Source: Gnetum montanum
Lineage: Eukaryota > Streptophyta > Gnetopsida > Gnetales > Gnetaceae
Assembly: GCA_015680685.1 (NCBI GenBank)
Contig: MNCI01011840.1
Location: 43,865 to 105,618, forward strand
Length of the DNA stretch: 61,754 bases
Direction of reading: 5' to 3'
The position numbers and the translations under genes are program-made. Positions 21,551-32,240 of this stretch are shown here, piece after piece (position 1 is the stretch's first letter; every line of letters begins with the position of its first letter). The notes beneath the pieces were generated by a model that did no database searches, was not told the DNA's origin, and worked only from the letters and a program-made list of their open reading frames with translations.

Positions 21551-23340
21551 TGTTATATCCAATTTTTTTGTTTTTTTTCAAATTAAAAGTACATGTGGTT
21601 CCAATGTCCTTCCATAAGCATTTGAGCATCAAATCCCTCAAATACATCATCACAAGGCACATCCTTAGCTCTTGTGAGCCATTGGAAACCATCTAGATTC
21701 ATAATCCAACTTATGAACTCAATTTTTTATGATTCCAAAAAAACTTCAGAGTGTTGGAGCTAGAGCTCTAGCATGAAAATATTGTTTTAAGTGTTGGAGT
21801 TACAACTTTAGAACCAAACTTTTTCAAAGTGTTGGAATTGGAACTCCAAAATAAAAATTTTTCTCTAAGTGTCAAAGCTAGCACAGGTCAAAATTTTTAT
21901 AAGTGTTTGAGCTCTTGCATCAAAATATTTCTAAGTCTTGAAGCTAACAAGGGTCAAAATTTTTCTAAGTGTTGGAGGCAATGGAATGTTAAATTGGGTT
22001 TCCTTTGGTATCATAGCAAAAAATTCTCTCAAAGAAACTTTTCAAAGCATGTTTCTAGCCTTCAAACACCTCCAAGGATCATTTGGGATCATATTCCAAC
22101 TTTTCAATGTCAATTCCGACAACTTTGAAAAAATCCTGAAAATGGTTAAAATTTTTATGTGTTATTGACAGGGTAACAAAATTTTTATAAGTGTGAAATG
22201 ACATTGAATGTCAAAATTAAAATTGATGTGGAACTTCAAAGAGTCATTTGACATTGAACATCAAAAGTAAAAATGATGCAAGACATCGAAGCCAAAAGTT
22301 AAACTTGCTATTTTTGAAACTTGTGTCAATTTTAGACAACTTGCAAAGATTTCAAGTTCAATTTTAGCAATCCTAAATTAAACTTGGAAAATCTAAGCCT
22401 ATAAATACAAGCTCAAAATACAATTTTAATATTGGATCTTTCAATTAGATATTGGGATTTTTGGAGATTTAGAAAAGGTTGGATCTTTGGAGATTGGTGG
22501 GATCTTTTGAAATTTAAAAGCATTGATTAGATTTCAAGAGATGAAGAGCAGGAACGCCTACCACAACTGCAACACCCATGTTCTCCTCAACTACTTTTAG
22601 CATCTTTTGCACCTCTAATATCACTTCTAGAGATAGAATTTTTTTAGCTCTCTCATCAATAACAACAACCTTGGTCAAACAGCTCTATTTTGGCCCAAAA
22701 TTAGCATTAGATCATGCCTACGACTTCTCTATCCATCACCTAATCCTCCAGAGGTCAAATTCCACCCTTCAAATCTATATATTGCTTTAAATTTGAGCTT
22801 ATTTTATCAATTTTGTTACACTTACATTTTTCTCCCACCATATGTAGTTTGCTCCTCCATAGAAGATGAATGCTTTGCTTTTTCTTCTTTTGTTTTAATC
22901 AATACAACATCTGCATCTAGGACCCTTCCCCACATTAATGCAATATCTCTATTTTTATACTTATTTACATACATTCTATACTTAATTTTCTCTCTCATTC
23001 ATTACATTATTTTCCCATCACATCAAAATTACAATTTTCAATGTTTTACACTTAGCCAATTTTCAACATTCTATGCTTAGTCATTCTCTTACATTAAAAC
23101 TTGTCTCACATCAAAAATTCACTCACATCAAAACTAGAGTGTTTGAATATTGTATGTTCTTTATCTATACTTTACGCTTCATTTTTATTTTAACATTTAC
23201 AACTTATTCTACACTTAGTTTATTTTCTGATAATAAATACTTGGTCATTTTTCTAGTGATTTTAGACTTAGTCATTTTTGGCATTAAAAATTTCATATTT
23301 TTCATCATTTCTCTACTATTTCTAGAATGTGTGGTAGGAT
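21551..23340 (+). mobile_element. 3' LTR of Tat-type element K (right end uncertain)
   Basis: It starts TGTTATATCC after the polypurine tract. The U3 holds an array of about seven roughly 50-bp units (21725-21980) built on AAGTGTTGGAGCT..GAGCTC..AAAATTTTT, with AGAGCTCT and similar palindromes. A TATA box CTATAAATA lies at 22399-22407. Open frames at 22578-23342 are low-complexity and not convincing. I could not identify the LTR end; 23340 is only an approximate limit. Confidence 0.65.
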
Positions 23341-23817
23341 AAGTCTATATTTGATTGGAGGATTCATATCCCTTCATTTCATAATCATTTATTTATCGAG
23401 GGTTACACCATTCTAAAGACCATTTATGATCACATACTAAGTATCTCAACACTTAGTTCTTGGAGGTATTCTTATAGAAATAAAAAAATTATTTCTACAT
23501 GAACACAATCATACTGTTAGACCCATTTAATGATCATAAGGATCCTCAATGATACATCCTTTCCATACTAATGATCAAGAACTCTTTTAGGATTCTAGAG
23601 CTCACACCCTAAGTTGTGGATCTACCACCTACCTATAATTCTAGTAACATTAGTTTCAATAGCTTGTAACATGAGTTCCTACTCCCCACTAATCTAAGCC
23701 TAGTTCATTGATGATGAATAGAAAAAAAGGAGGTGGATGAATTTTGTTACATGGGAATTTTGTTGATCAAAGCTTCATGTTAGACCCATTTGGCACTCTC
23801 ACACCATCATTACATAT
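23341..23817. other. Flank left of C1
   Basis: No domain is recognised. The phrase TGTTAGACCCATTT occurs at 23516 and 23780. Because C1 has a perfect target duplication, this stretch should continue at 35853, the spacer region of element I, but I see no independent proof that it belongs to I. Confidence 0.4.
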
Positions 23818-23822
23818 GTAGC
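23818..23822. other. Target site duplication of C1, left copy
   Basis: GTAGC, identical to 35848-35852. Confidence 0.9.
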
Positions 23823-23902
23823 TGATGAGCGGCTAGGTACCCCTACGCCCAACCATACGAATCACGAGCATTCAAGCACAACTCGGTCAAAATTCACAGA
23901 CT
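23823..23902 (-). repeat. Remnant of the 3' LTR of C1
   Basis: Only the last 80 bp of the LTR (matching 34931-35010) survive. They are joined directly to the end of the accessory ORF, with AGT shared at the breakpoint. About 835 bp of LTR and the polypurine tract were deleted. Confidence 0.85.
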
Positions 23903-26660
23903 ACAACTTTTGGAGGCAGTCGGAAAGCCTCCAATAGAGCCCTCATCTTTTCTTCCTTGCTTCGAGGGTCATTCACAATCTAGGCAGCTTCACCAATGTG
24001 TTGTGGAGATGGAACTTCCCAAGGGCATGGCAATGCTGGAAGGAGTTCCTTTAAGTTGACAAACTAGGCTATGAACTGCTTGCGTTCGATGTTGAATGCT
24101 TGGAATGATGCTTGCAGCTGCTGGTAGCCATTCATTCTTCAGCCTAGATCCTCCATGATGATACATTGCCCTTCAAAGCTTGTGTAGAGAACCTCGAGTT
24201 CTACGTTTGCCATTTACAGCTTCTGCTTTGTTGCTTTGTGCTCTTGGAACTCTCCCTCATATAGGGAATATGAGGCGGCCACTTGTTTTTCCAATTCTAA
24301 CCACGGTCTCCTAGCTATGAACATAGCCAAGTTTGCATATTAGAGGTTGAGCAACTCCATGTACTCTATCATTTCCTTAATCTGCAGCTCCTTCAGACGG
24401 ATTTCTGCTTTATTATAGGTGTTCAACCCATCAAAGATAGAATGCCATACATCGCCTCCCTCTTGGAGCTACTGGAGCGCTTGGTTCATCTTGGCTTTAG
24501 CAACTTGAATGTGTTTCTCATTTACCTCCTTCTGCAATCCCACTTGCTCCCTGTAATCATTTTTAACTTTTTCAAATTTTAGGGCCTTGTTTTTCCAAGA
24601 GGCAATTTCAATTTCAGACTTCTATCATAATACCCGAACCTACTCCACTAATAGATTTCGATTTTTAGTAGCCAACCTTCTTATGTCAGCATTCACCCTG
24701 GCTAGCTCTTCTTGCTATTGGTGGATGAAAGTTTTCATGTGTTCATTTTCTGCACCAACATTGCATAGGCAATGAACCTTCGTGGTCAGTCGTATGTTCT
24801 CCTGGTAAACCTCTACCAAGTCCTTTTCTAAGTGATACGCTTGGGTGTCTGCTATGGACTTGTCGAGGATCACTGTCTCTCGTACATCCTCAACGATATA
24901 AAGCCTAAGTTGAAGTTACTGAAAAGCTTCATCTCTAGTGATGTCATGATCGAGGATGGCTGGATCAACAAGTTGAGCTCTTAATTAGGCTACCTCCATT
25001 GCCAAGCGCTGACAAGTAGCTTGAGTAGCTTTAAGTTGCCTTTCCAAAATGATGCTCTTGCCCCTTGCCGAGAGCAGCTCCAACTGGGTTGCAGTAATGT
25101 TGTCCAGAAGGTCGAAGACATCCAAAAGCTATTGCCCAATTCCCACCAGTCAGTCCAACAACTCTTCATGTTGGGCTGCGTCAATCTGGCTACGTGAAGT
25201 TCCAACAGACACCTGTACATCTTGTAGTCCATGAATGTTTGGTACAGGTGCTGCTGATGCATTGAGAGCCATAGCGATTATGTCAGAAACCACTTCGGCC
25301 GCAACTTCTTGATCTGGTGTTGCATCACTAGGACCGTCACCCCTTCACCATCTTCCAAGTGAATCGAGAAGGTAGCAACATTCCCTGAAATTTCAGGGAA
25401 CAAATGTTTGGTTGATGTTGATACATCTCAAATGCTTAGATCTATTCTGGTTGGAACTTGTGCTCAAGCGGCGAAGAATATCGGCCCTGCCCTTTCAAGT
25501 AAGCTAACTAATTGAGCCACTTGCTCCAGGTGGCTCATGGCAGGGTAATAGCCCGAAGGGTCTTCTCCTCCACCAGTCCTACTAAATTGCTCTTGCTAGC
25601 TCAAGAGCGTTTCCTAGATCTCACAGATGTATTCTGCCATGGTTTGCGAGCCTGACTACATTGTTTATGTAGGTGGTGGACGTGATTGTTGCTCTTCCTC
25701 TATCTGTGTGGCAGTAAGAGTTTTATCTTTTATCATCTCTTGCCACGAGGCAATTAGGGCACACTGGATTATGTCATTAGAATATCATGCTATCCCTGCC
25801 TATTTGCACAACTTTTGGATTAGGCAGGGAAATGGGAGAGCTTGTCTTCCACGTTCGTTCTCAGCGAACCTTTTTTCAATCTCTAGAAACAGTAGCTGTG
25901 GAAGAATCATGGGAAATTTCCCGCTCAAGGCGGCACATGCACGAGTGAAGAAGGCTGTGATTTTACTGGGTCTTACCATTGGGTTCAGATGGTAAGATGC
26001 GATCTTTGCGTACACTCTTTCCACCGTGGTTAGGGAGCTAAACTCCTTGCACTCTACCCCATAGCATCATTTTGTCCATTGCATCTTTACCTCTAGATTG
26101 GCCTGTTTCAGAATTTCCATTACATCTGCCCCAATTTCGGGCAACCCCAAAGCCTATGTTATTGCTTCCGAAGACTAAGAGACATAAATGTCTTTGATTC
26201 TTAGTCTAGACCCTAGTTTCCAATTCATCCAGAAGACATAAGTTTCTCCTAAGTACCATTCACCACTGGTTGTGATGATTGGCCACATTGGAGAGTTCTG
26301 CAATTGGAGCCTTACATCATTTGGCACGTTCTCGAGGAATGGTCCAAAATTTAGCTCTTGAAGGACCATTCACTACATCTCGTGTAGTGTGATAGCATCA
26401 AGGCAAGCTTGGGTCAGGGTGACCTCAAGCTATGGTGCTATCCAAGGAGTCTCATCCCCGAGCGATTGCTCGTTGGGAATCTCCTCTTCAGGAATATGAT
26501 GAAAAAATTCCACATCAGGTCTTTCACAAAAGGACCCTATTGCATGAGAGCCCTCCACATGCTCTGGTAGTTGTACACCTCATCCCCTTCTCATGCATGG
26601 GTACTTGTCCCTTGGTTGTGAAGGTCCTTCATCCCTTGGGTGCCTTGGTTTGGGTGCCAT
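23903..26660 (-). pseudogene. Accessory ORF (aORF) of C1
   Basis: The likely start is ATG at 26660 (MAPKPRHPRDEGPSQPRDK), matching MAPKMRHPRGEGPSQPRDK in C3. The N-terminal ~330 residues contain SPMWPIITTSGEWYLGETY, VYAKIASYHLNPMVRPSKI, LSGKFPMILPQLLFLEIEK and ALPFPCLIQKLCKWAGI-type sequence. The last two recall the plant Athila ORF-1 / putative plant transposon protein families (PF03078 and PF20167 as I know them); this is by memory of the pattern. A Pro/Gln linker and a long heptad-rich, probably coiled-coil half follow, with many stops and shifts. The extreme C-terminus is removed by the LTR deletion. Function unknown; env-like and silencing-related roles are both open. Confidence 0.75.
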
Positions 26661-26819
26661 CTGCAATTAAACATAACCACTCGTTAGACCGTACATAAAT
26701 GGCTTAAAAGGGTCAATATATACTTCTCAATTTGACCAAGTTATGTTTTTGGCATAGGCACATCATTAAGTCTTCCGAAGTGTTAATTTATGGGTTAGGG
26801 TCAAATTTTTTGTAATTAA

Positions 26820-26846
26820 CCAACTAATTAATTAATTAATTAATTA
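26820..26846. repeat. TTAA microsatellite in the aORF leader
   Basis: About six tetranucleotide units. The same microsatellite sits at the same place in C3 (49291-49315), so it predates both insertions. Confidence 0.85.
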
Positions 26847-26859
26847 CACATAGACACAT

Positions 26860-26872
26860 CCCCCCCACGACT
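26860..26872 (-). promoter_or_regulatory. Internal G tract of C1 (candidate second polypurine tract)
   Basis: On the coding strand CAGTCGTGGGGGGGATG. C3 has TCATG plus twelve G at the same place (49262-49275), and A1 has GTCATGGGGGT at 13295. Confidence 0.5.
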
Positions 26873-27028
26873 GAGAGCATACCTCTGGGTGCGGAAAAGG
26901 GAAAGGATTCAATTGATGCAAACTCGCGGTGGAATGTAGGTGCATTGGGAAAGGTTAGGCAGAAAAAATGGCAAAAAATCCCCTCAATTTAGGCTTCAAA
27001 TGATGAAAAATGGCAAAGTGCGACAGGG

Positions 27029-27036
27029 TATATATA
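27029..27036 (-). promoter_or_regulatory. Internal TATA box upstream of the aORF in C1
   Basis: TATATATA with CCC flanks, 370 bp before the aORF ATG. Just upstream (27045-27095) are GTCGACG and CATCGATG palindromes like those in the LTR U3. C3 has the same arrangement at 49015-49103. Confidence 0.6.
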
Positions 27037-28619
27037 GGGGTTAGGCACTACGTCGACGATGCCCCATCGATGCAGGGGTGTTCACCCGTTGACCAACCCA
27101 TATAAAGCCCAAAATGATGAATTTGAAATGACAAATTAAGGCGGTTGAAGGGTGTGAGAGGCCTGGACATGGCGAAGGACATGAGGAAGGTAATTAAGCT
27201 CAAAAAAGAGACAAAAAATAGGAGAATGGGACTCAAAAATAACTCCATGGGAAATAAATCGAGCGATGGGATTGGAAAACTAGTCAACCACGAAATCCAA
27301 AGGATGGGAGACTTAACAAGTGAAACTAAGGAAATGTAGGTGGATCCTCCCCATAGCAGGCCATAGCCTTAGTAGCCCCTACATAGCCCTCAACATTGGG
27401 GTCCATGGGCCCCAGTGCAAAGAAATGGTGTTTGCCAGGTAAGACTATGACCCAAAAGATTCTGCCAAGGAATGGAAACCCACAAAAATCATGAAAAACC
27501 TTCACGACATAAAACAAGCAATGAGGTAAGTGGCAGAGAGAAATAGATGAAGAGAGAGATGAGAGAATGGTATGCTGATCATCGGTCATAGGAAACCCCA
27601 TGTGGAGATGTGGTTAAGTGACCCAGTAGAACCGTTCCAAAGATCAGACCTAAAACCATTCGCATTCAATGACATCGTAGCAATAGACGAAGTCCCAACC
27701 ATCCCCCAAGGAGCAAGAATGACCTCACAGAGAACCACCACTCCAAAAAACATGAGAGGAAGGAAGTGAAATAGGACAAAGTTATAGGGGACCAATGAAG
27801 TCCCATAACTAGTGTGGTGGCCCATGAGAAGCGGTCTAAGGGGTGTGCTTTGAATTCCCACACAGTGATTTGATTTATTTTTCAAGGGGAACCACACCAT
27901 GCAAAGACCCATGCGTGTTCACATGCATTTGACCAAGGGGTATGCTTTGAATCCTCATTTTTATTTCTTTTATTTTATTTTATTTTAATTTTCTGGTTTT
28001 CTCTCTTTTTTAAAAAAAAAATTTCGATGAGGACCACACCATGTAAGGTTGAACTGCCCAAAATCTTCCATGGAGAGAAGGACGTGGAGTGGTAGGAAAT
28101 TCTTAAGGACATACCAACAACCTCAGAGGGTAGAACAGAGCAACGAATATTACATTCCCCTTGAAGTCACACCTAATTCAAACCATTGGGTCATTCCTCA
28201 GTCCAGGAACTACACAAGTCACACATTAATTATAAGGTTCTTAAGGGAAGGGGTTGCATGTGCTCAACAGAAGGAAAACCATGGAGTGGGTGAATGGGTG
28301 GATGACGTGAACTCACTGCCAATTTTATGAGCAGAAAGTAGACGTAAAGTCGAAAAAAGAACCATGCAAGGATGGAAACTAGACAACTAGGTGGACGAGT
28401 ACACATTACCCATCGCAATGAAAACCATCCATGCTAGACATCTAAAGACAACAAGACGACGAATTAGCAATTACACGAAAAATAAAACATCCACAAAGAA
28501 ATGAAAAAATAAGTAAATAAAGGAAAAAATGTACAAATAATTTGCAAACGTATAAAAAATGGTGAAAAAAAAGTGTAAAACAAAAAATGACAAAACGGTG
28601 AGGGGTGTCGTGGAATAGG

Positions 28620-29850
28620 TCAGTAGGGATGACGATCTCCCCCACAACTGGGTGGAAAGGAGGAGACATGAAAAATGGAGCATGGATGAACTGGTGGTGA
28701 TGAGGTGGTCACACTGGTTGAGTGGAGTTTGCGGAAAGGTTTTAGTTGTTGACGGTTGACTAACTGTGTTCTGGTGGGGTCTGTAGGTTTGTGGATGAAC
28801 AAGGCCCCAAATGGGAAGGTTTCGGAGACAATGTAAGGTCCCTCCCACAATGTTTGAAACTTGGTCGGTTGGGATACGTGTGAGGGGTTCCAATACAACA
28901 CCTTGTCTCCACATCTAAACGTGACCTTCCAAATCCTAAGATCATGTCATTTTTTATTGTAGGCCTTGTGGATCTCATTCGAGGATAGGGCCACTAATCA
29001 GTTCTCATCTAGCACACTTAAATTGATCAGTCATTCACGTTGTGCTAGCAGTAGGTCAAGGCCTAAGTCACAAGTGGTGGATAGTATGCGGAGTTTGGCT
29101 TGAATTGGAAGTGTTGGCAACTTTCCGTACACTAACTCATAGGGAGAGTACCCTACAGGAAGTTTCTAAGTGGAGCGATAGGCCCATAGGGAATTGTTAA
29201 GCTTAGTGCTCCAATCCCTTCTATATTTGCTAATGGTTTGGGTAAGAATCTTGGTGATCTCCCTATTGGTGACTTCAGCCTGCCCATTGGCTTGGGGGTG
29301 ATAGGGAGTTGTGAATTTATGCGTTACCCCTAAGCATTGCATGAGTTTCTGAAAAGTGATACCCGTAAAATGAGTTCCATTATTAGAAATGAGTGCATGT
29401 GGCACTCCAAACCTGTTAACAATTTGTTGTTGGATAAATCATGTGGCGGTGTTGGAAGAATAGTCGATGACGGCTGCCACTTCTGCACACTTTGTACAGT
29501 AGTCCACAGCTACGATGATGAATGCCTTTCCATTTGATAGGGGCGTGATGGGTCCCATGAATTCAATACCCCAAATGTCAAAAGGCTCCAGTGGCTGGAT
29601 CCATTGTTCAGGTTCCTCCAGCCAAGCCGTCATCCCACTGTCCCTCTGGCATTGTTCATAGGAGTGGGCAAACCATTGTGCATCCCTAAAGATGGTGGGC
29701 AGTAATACCCGGCAAGCAAGATCTTAATGGTAGTGCGGCATCTACCATAGTGGCCTCCACAAGGGCCCTCATGAGAATCCTGGAGGACATGCAGCGTATC
29801 ATCATCGAACCAAGCCATCTGCGCACACCTTGTATAGGTGGCCATTGATT
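28620..29850 (-). pseudogene. Integrase of C1
   Basis: The zinc-binding segment (SHEGPCGGHYGRCRTTIKIL, about 29795-29740) is followed by the catalytic core and a C-terminal region with KVLYWNPSHVSQPTKF and LWEGPYIVSETFPFGALF. The first catalytic Asp is Glu (WGIEFMGP, near 29560), the second is Asn (ISNNGTHFTG, near 29385), and only the Glu of GQAEVTNREI is kept, so it cannot be active. Stops at 29031-29033 and 28998-29000 coincide with stops in A1. It ends CGGDRHPY near 28620, over a CCCCCA tract (TGGGGGAGA in sense). Confidence 0.9.
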
Positions 29851-31490
29851 TCCATGAAATGCTTGGCCTTATGGAGAAACTGTTATTTCTACCGATGGTT
29901 CCACTCCTTTGGCAACTCTTGAGTGGTGAGGTAGGTGAGGATGCGGCTAAACCAAGGGGATTCCTTGGTTACTTGTGGATCAACTATGCCTATGAAGAGG
30001 AGTTCATCTAGAAATTGGTCGGATAAGGGCTCCTCCTCTTTTGCATCATCCCATCACAACCGAGACAAGTGGTCGGTGACCACATTCTCAATCCCCTTCC
30101 TGTCTACCATGGTAAGATCAAAATCCTGAAGAATCACCAGCCACCGAATTATGCAGGGTCTCACCATTGGTTTTTTCATCAAGAACTGGATTGCGCTATG
30201 GTCAACATGCACAAACACCTTGTATCCGAGCACATAGTGCCAGAAATTGTCCAAGGTGAACACCACCGCCGTCGACTCCTTTTCGGTGGTGGTGTAGTTC
30301 AATTGAGCACCCACAATGCAACGACTTTCACAGTGGATATAATAGGGACATTTTTGATCGTCACACTATGTAAGCATGGCTCCCAAGGCGTAGTTGGATG
30401 CGTCCGTCATGATGTGAAAGGGTTTGGACCAATCGGGGGCCCGTAGAACTAGAGTTTCTATGAGTTTCTATTTTAGCACTTGGAATGCAGACTCATATTC
30501 CTTGGTCCAGATGAATGGAGCATCCTTCTTTGTTAGCTCTACCAACAGCTTAGCGATCTTCAAGTAGTTTTTAATGAATCACCAGTAGTAACTAGTGTGT
30601 CCAAGGAATGACCAAACATCTTTGATGGTACTTGGTTGATAGGTAATTCCTTGGATAATCTTGATCTTTTTAGGATCTACGCTGATCCCTATTTGTGAGA
30701 TGCGATGCACTAGCACGATGCCTTCTTGGACCATCAAATGGATTTTCTACCAATTGAGTTGTAGATTAGTGTCTACACACCATTTGAGAACCTGCTCAAG
30801 ACGATCCAAGGCTTGCTCGAACATGGCCCCATAGGTGGAGAAGTCATCCATGAAGACATCTACACCATTGCTAATTTGTTGCTAGAAGATGATTAGGACA
30901 AGGCATTGGAATGTAGAGGGAACATTGCATAGGCCAAAGGGCATCTTCTTGTATGCGAAAGTCCCCCATGGACTTGTGAAAGTAGTTTTGGCCTAGTCCT
31001 CTGGTGCTATTTGGATTTGGTTATAACCACTATAACCATCCAAAAAGCTGTAGTAACGGTGCCCTGCTATGGTGTCCAACACCTGGTCCACAAATGGAAG
31101 TAGGAAGTGGTCCTTGAAGGTCACCATATTGGGCAACCAGAAATCAATACAAACCCTCCACTTGCCACCTTTTTTGGGGACGATAACGAGTGGGCTAACC
31201 CATTCGCTATCGACGACAGAATAAATGAATCCTGCCTTTTGCAACTATTCAATTTCATCCTTTACAACCTATTTCAATTTGGGATTCAACCGTCTTTGTG
31301 GTTGTCATTGTGGCTTCATGGAAGGGTCAAGATAGATCCGATAATGGCAGACCCTGGGATCAACTCCAGTCAACTCAGGATATGACCATGCGAATGCAGC
31401 AACCCATTTGTTTACCACCTCTAGCAGCTTCTTCTTCTGTTTTGGAGCAAGGGTGGCATTAATGATTACCAGCTTTCCATTTTGCAAAAA
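29851..31490 (-). pseudogene. Reverse transcriptase and RNase H of C1
   Basis: The reading starts near NGKLVIINATLAPKQKKKLL with SYPELTGVDPRVCHYRI, then FIYSVVDSEWVSPLVIVPKK, CIDFWLPNMVTFKDHFLLPF, YYSFLDGYSGYNQIQI (palm motif A, about 31050), PFGLCNVPSTFQ and the catalytic VDVFMDDFSTYG (about 30850), so the FMDD pair is intact. RNase H follows with YTTTEKESTAVVFTLDNFWH and NVVTDHLSRL (30290-30054). Most interruptions are single stops. Copying of element RNA into DNA was its role. Confidence 0.92.
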
Positions 31491-32240
31491 TGCATACTCT
31501 AAGTGAGCCGGTAAAGACTTTAACTCAAGGGACTCTTTTTTGAAGCTCTCAAGGATTTCTAGCTTCCCCCAGTCATCTTGGTCATCAACAATGGATACCT
31601 ATTGATGAATCTCCTCCATTTCATCTCTGCTATCGATGTAGGCTTGTACAACCCCCTCTGATGATTCCATGCATAATGTGCTATTAGTAGGATCAGCTGT
31701 CAGCCACTGGGTGCCCTCTTGGTTAGTGGCTGCTGCGTACAGGCACTATTGAATAGGTTATTCCTCAGTACACCAGCTGCATGCTTGAATGGATATCCGC
31801 TTAGCAGACCATAATTTCTGCACACAATTACACCCTGATTCACTATACGCGATGCATGGAACGCATTTCTTTTCGACCTTCTTGAAAGGATTTTCCTTTG
31901 AAATTTCAAGGGATAGATCGTGGAGGCCTAGTCGTGCATCCACCATGCTTACCCATGCCCTTCCCATGATGATTGGGAAGTTCCCCTTGTATTTCTCTAC
32001 ACTGATGACCAGGAAATCAGCAGTATAGGACCACCCATAGACAGTGGTCACAATGTCCTCCACCAATCCCAATGGAACGGTGATGGACTGGTCTGCTAAC
32101 TTGAGCCAAATGTTGCTCTTCTTTAGCGAGGGCAAGTTCTAGTTCTTGAACATATCATGAGAGATCAAATTGACCCTTGACCTTGAGTCAAGAAGAGCTT
32201 TGCATGGCTCATTCCCTGCCACCTGAAGATAGATGAGGGG
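31491..32240 (-). pseudogene. Protease region of C1
   Basis: GNEPCKALLDSRSRVNLISH (about 32215-32160) is the aspartic-protease active-site region, with DSR in place of DSG. Then come WLKLADQSITVPLGLVEDIV and FLVISVEKYKGNFPIIMGRA, typical of Athila proteases, and a linker to the reverse transcriptase (MEEIHQ stop VSIVDDQDDWGKLEIL). C3 and I contain the same region. Confidence 0.87.

Larger units (their letters stand above)
26661..28619 (-). other. Spacer of C1 between integrase and aORF
   Basis: Non-coding and conserved with C3. On the coding strand the landmarks in order are GTGTGACTTCAAGGGGAATG, two CAAAGCATACCCC/CAAAGCACACCCC boxes (27945 and 27845 regions) with CATGGTGTGGT, an array of ATCGATG and GTCGACG words, a TATA box, a GGGGGGG tract and an ATTA microsatellite, then the aORF start. 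Open frames here on both strands have no recognisable product. Confidence 0.75.

Noticed and set aside
22578-23342. Three consecutive hydrophobic plus-strand frames as membrane proteins
   Set aside because: T-rich LTR sequence yields Phe/Leu/Ser-rich frames by chance; there is no start context or motif.
24587-26698. Plus-strand small frames within the aORF of C1
   Set aside because: They are opposite-strand shadows of the minus-strand accessory ORF, which is supported by homology to C3.
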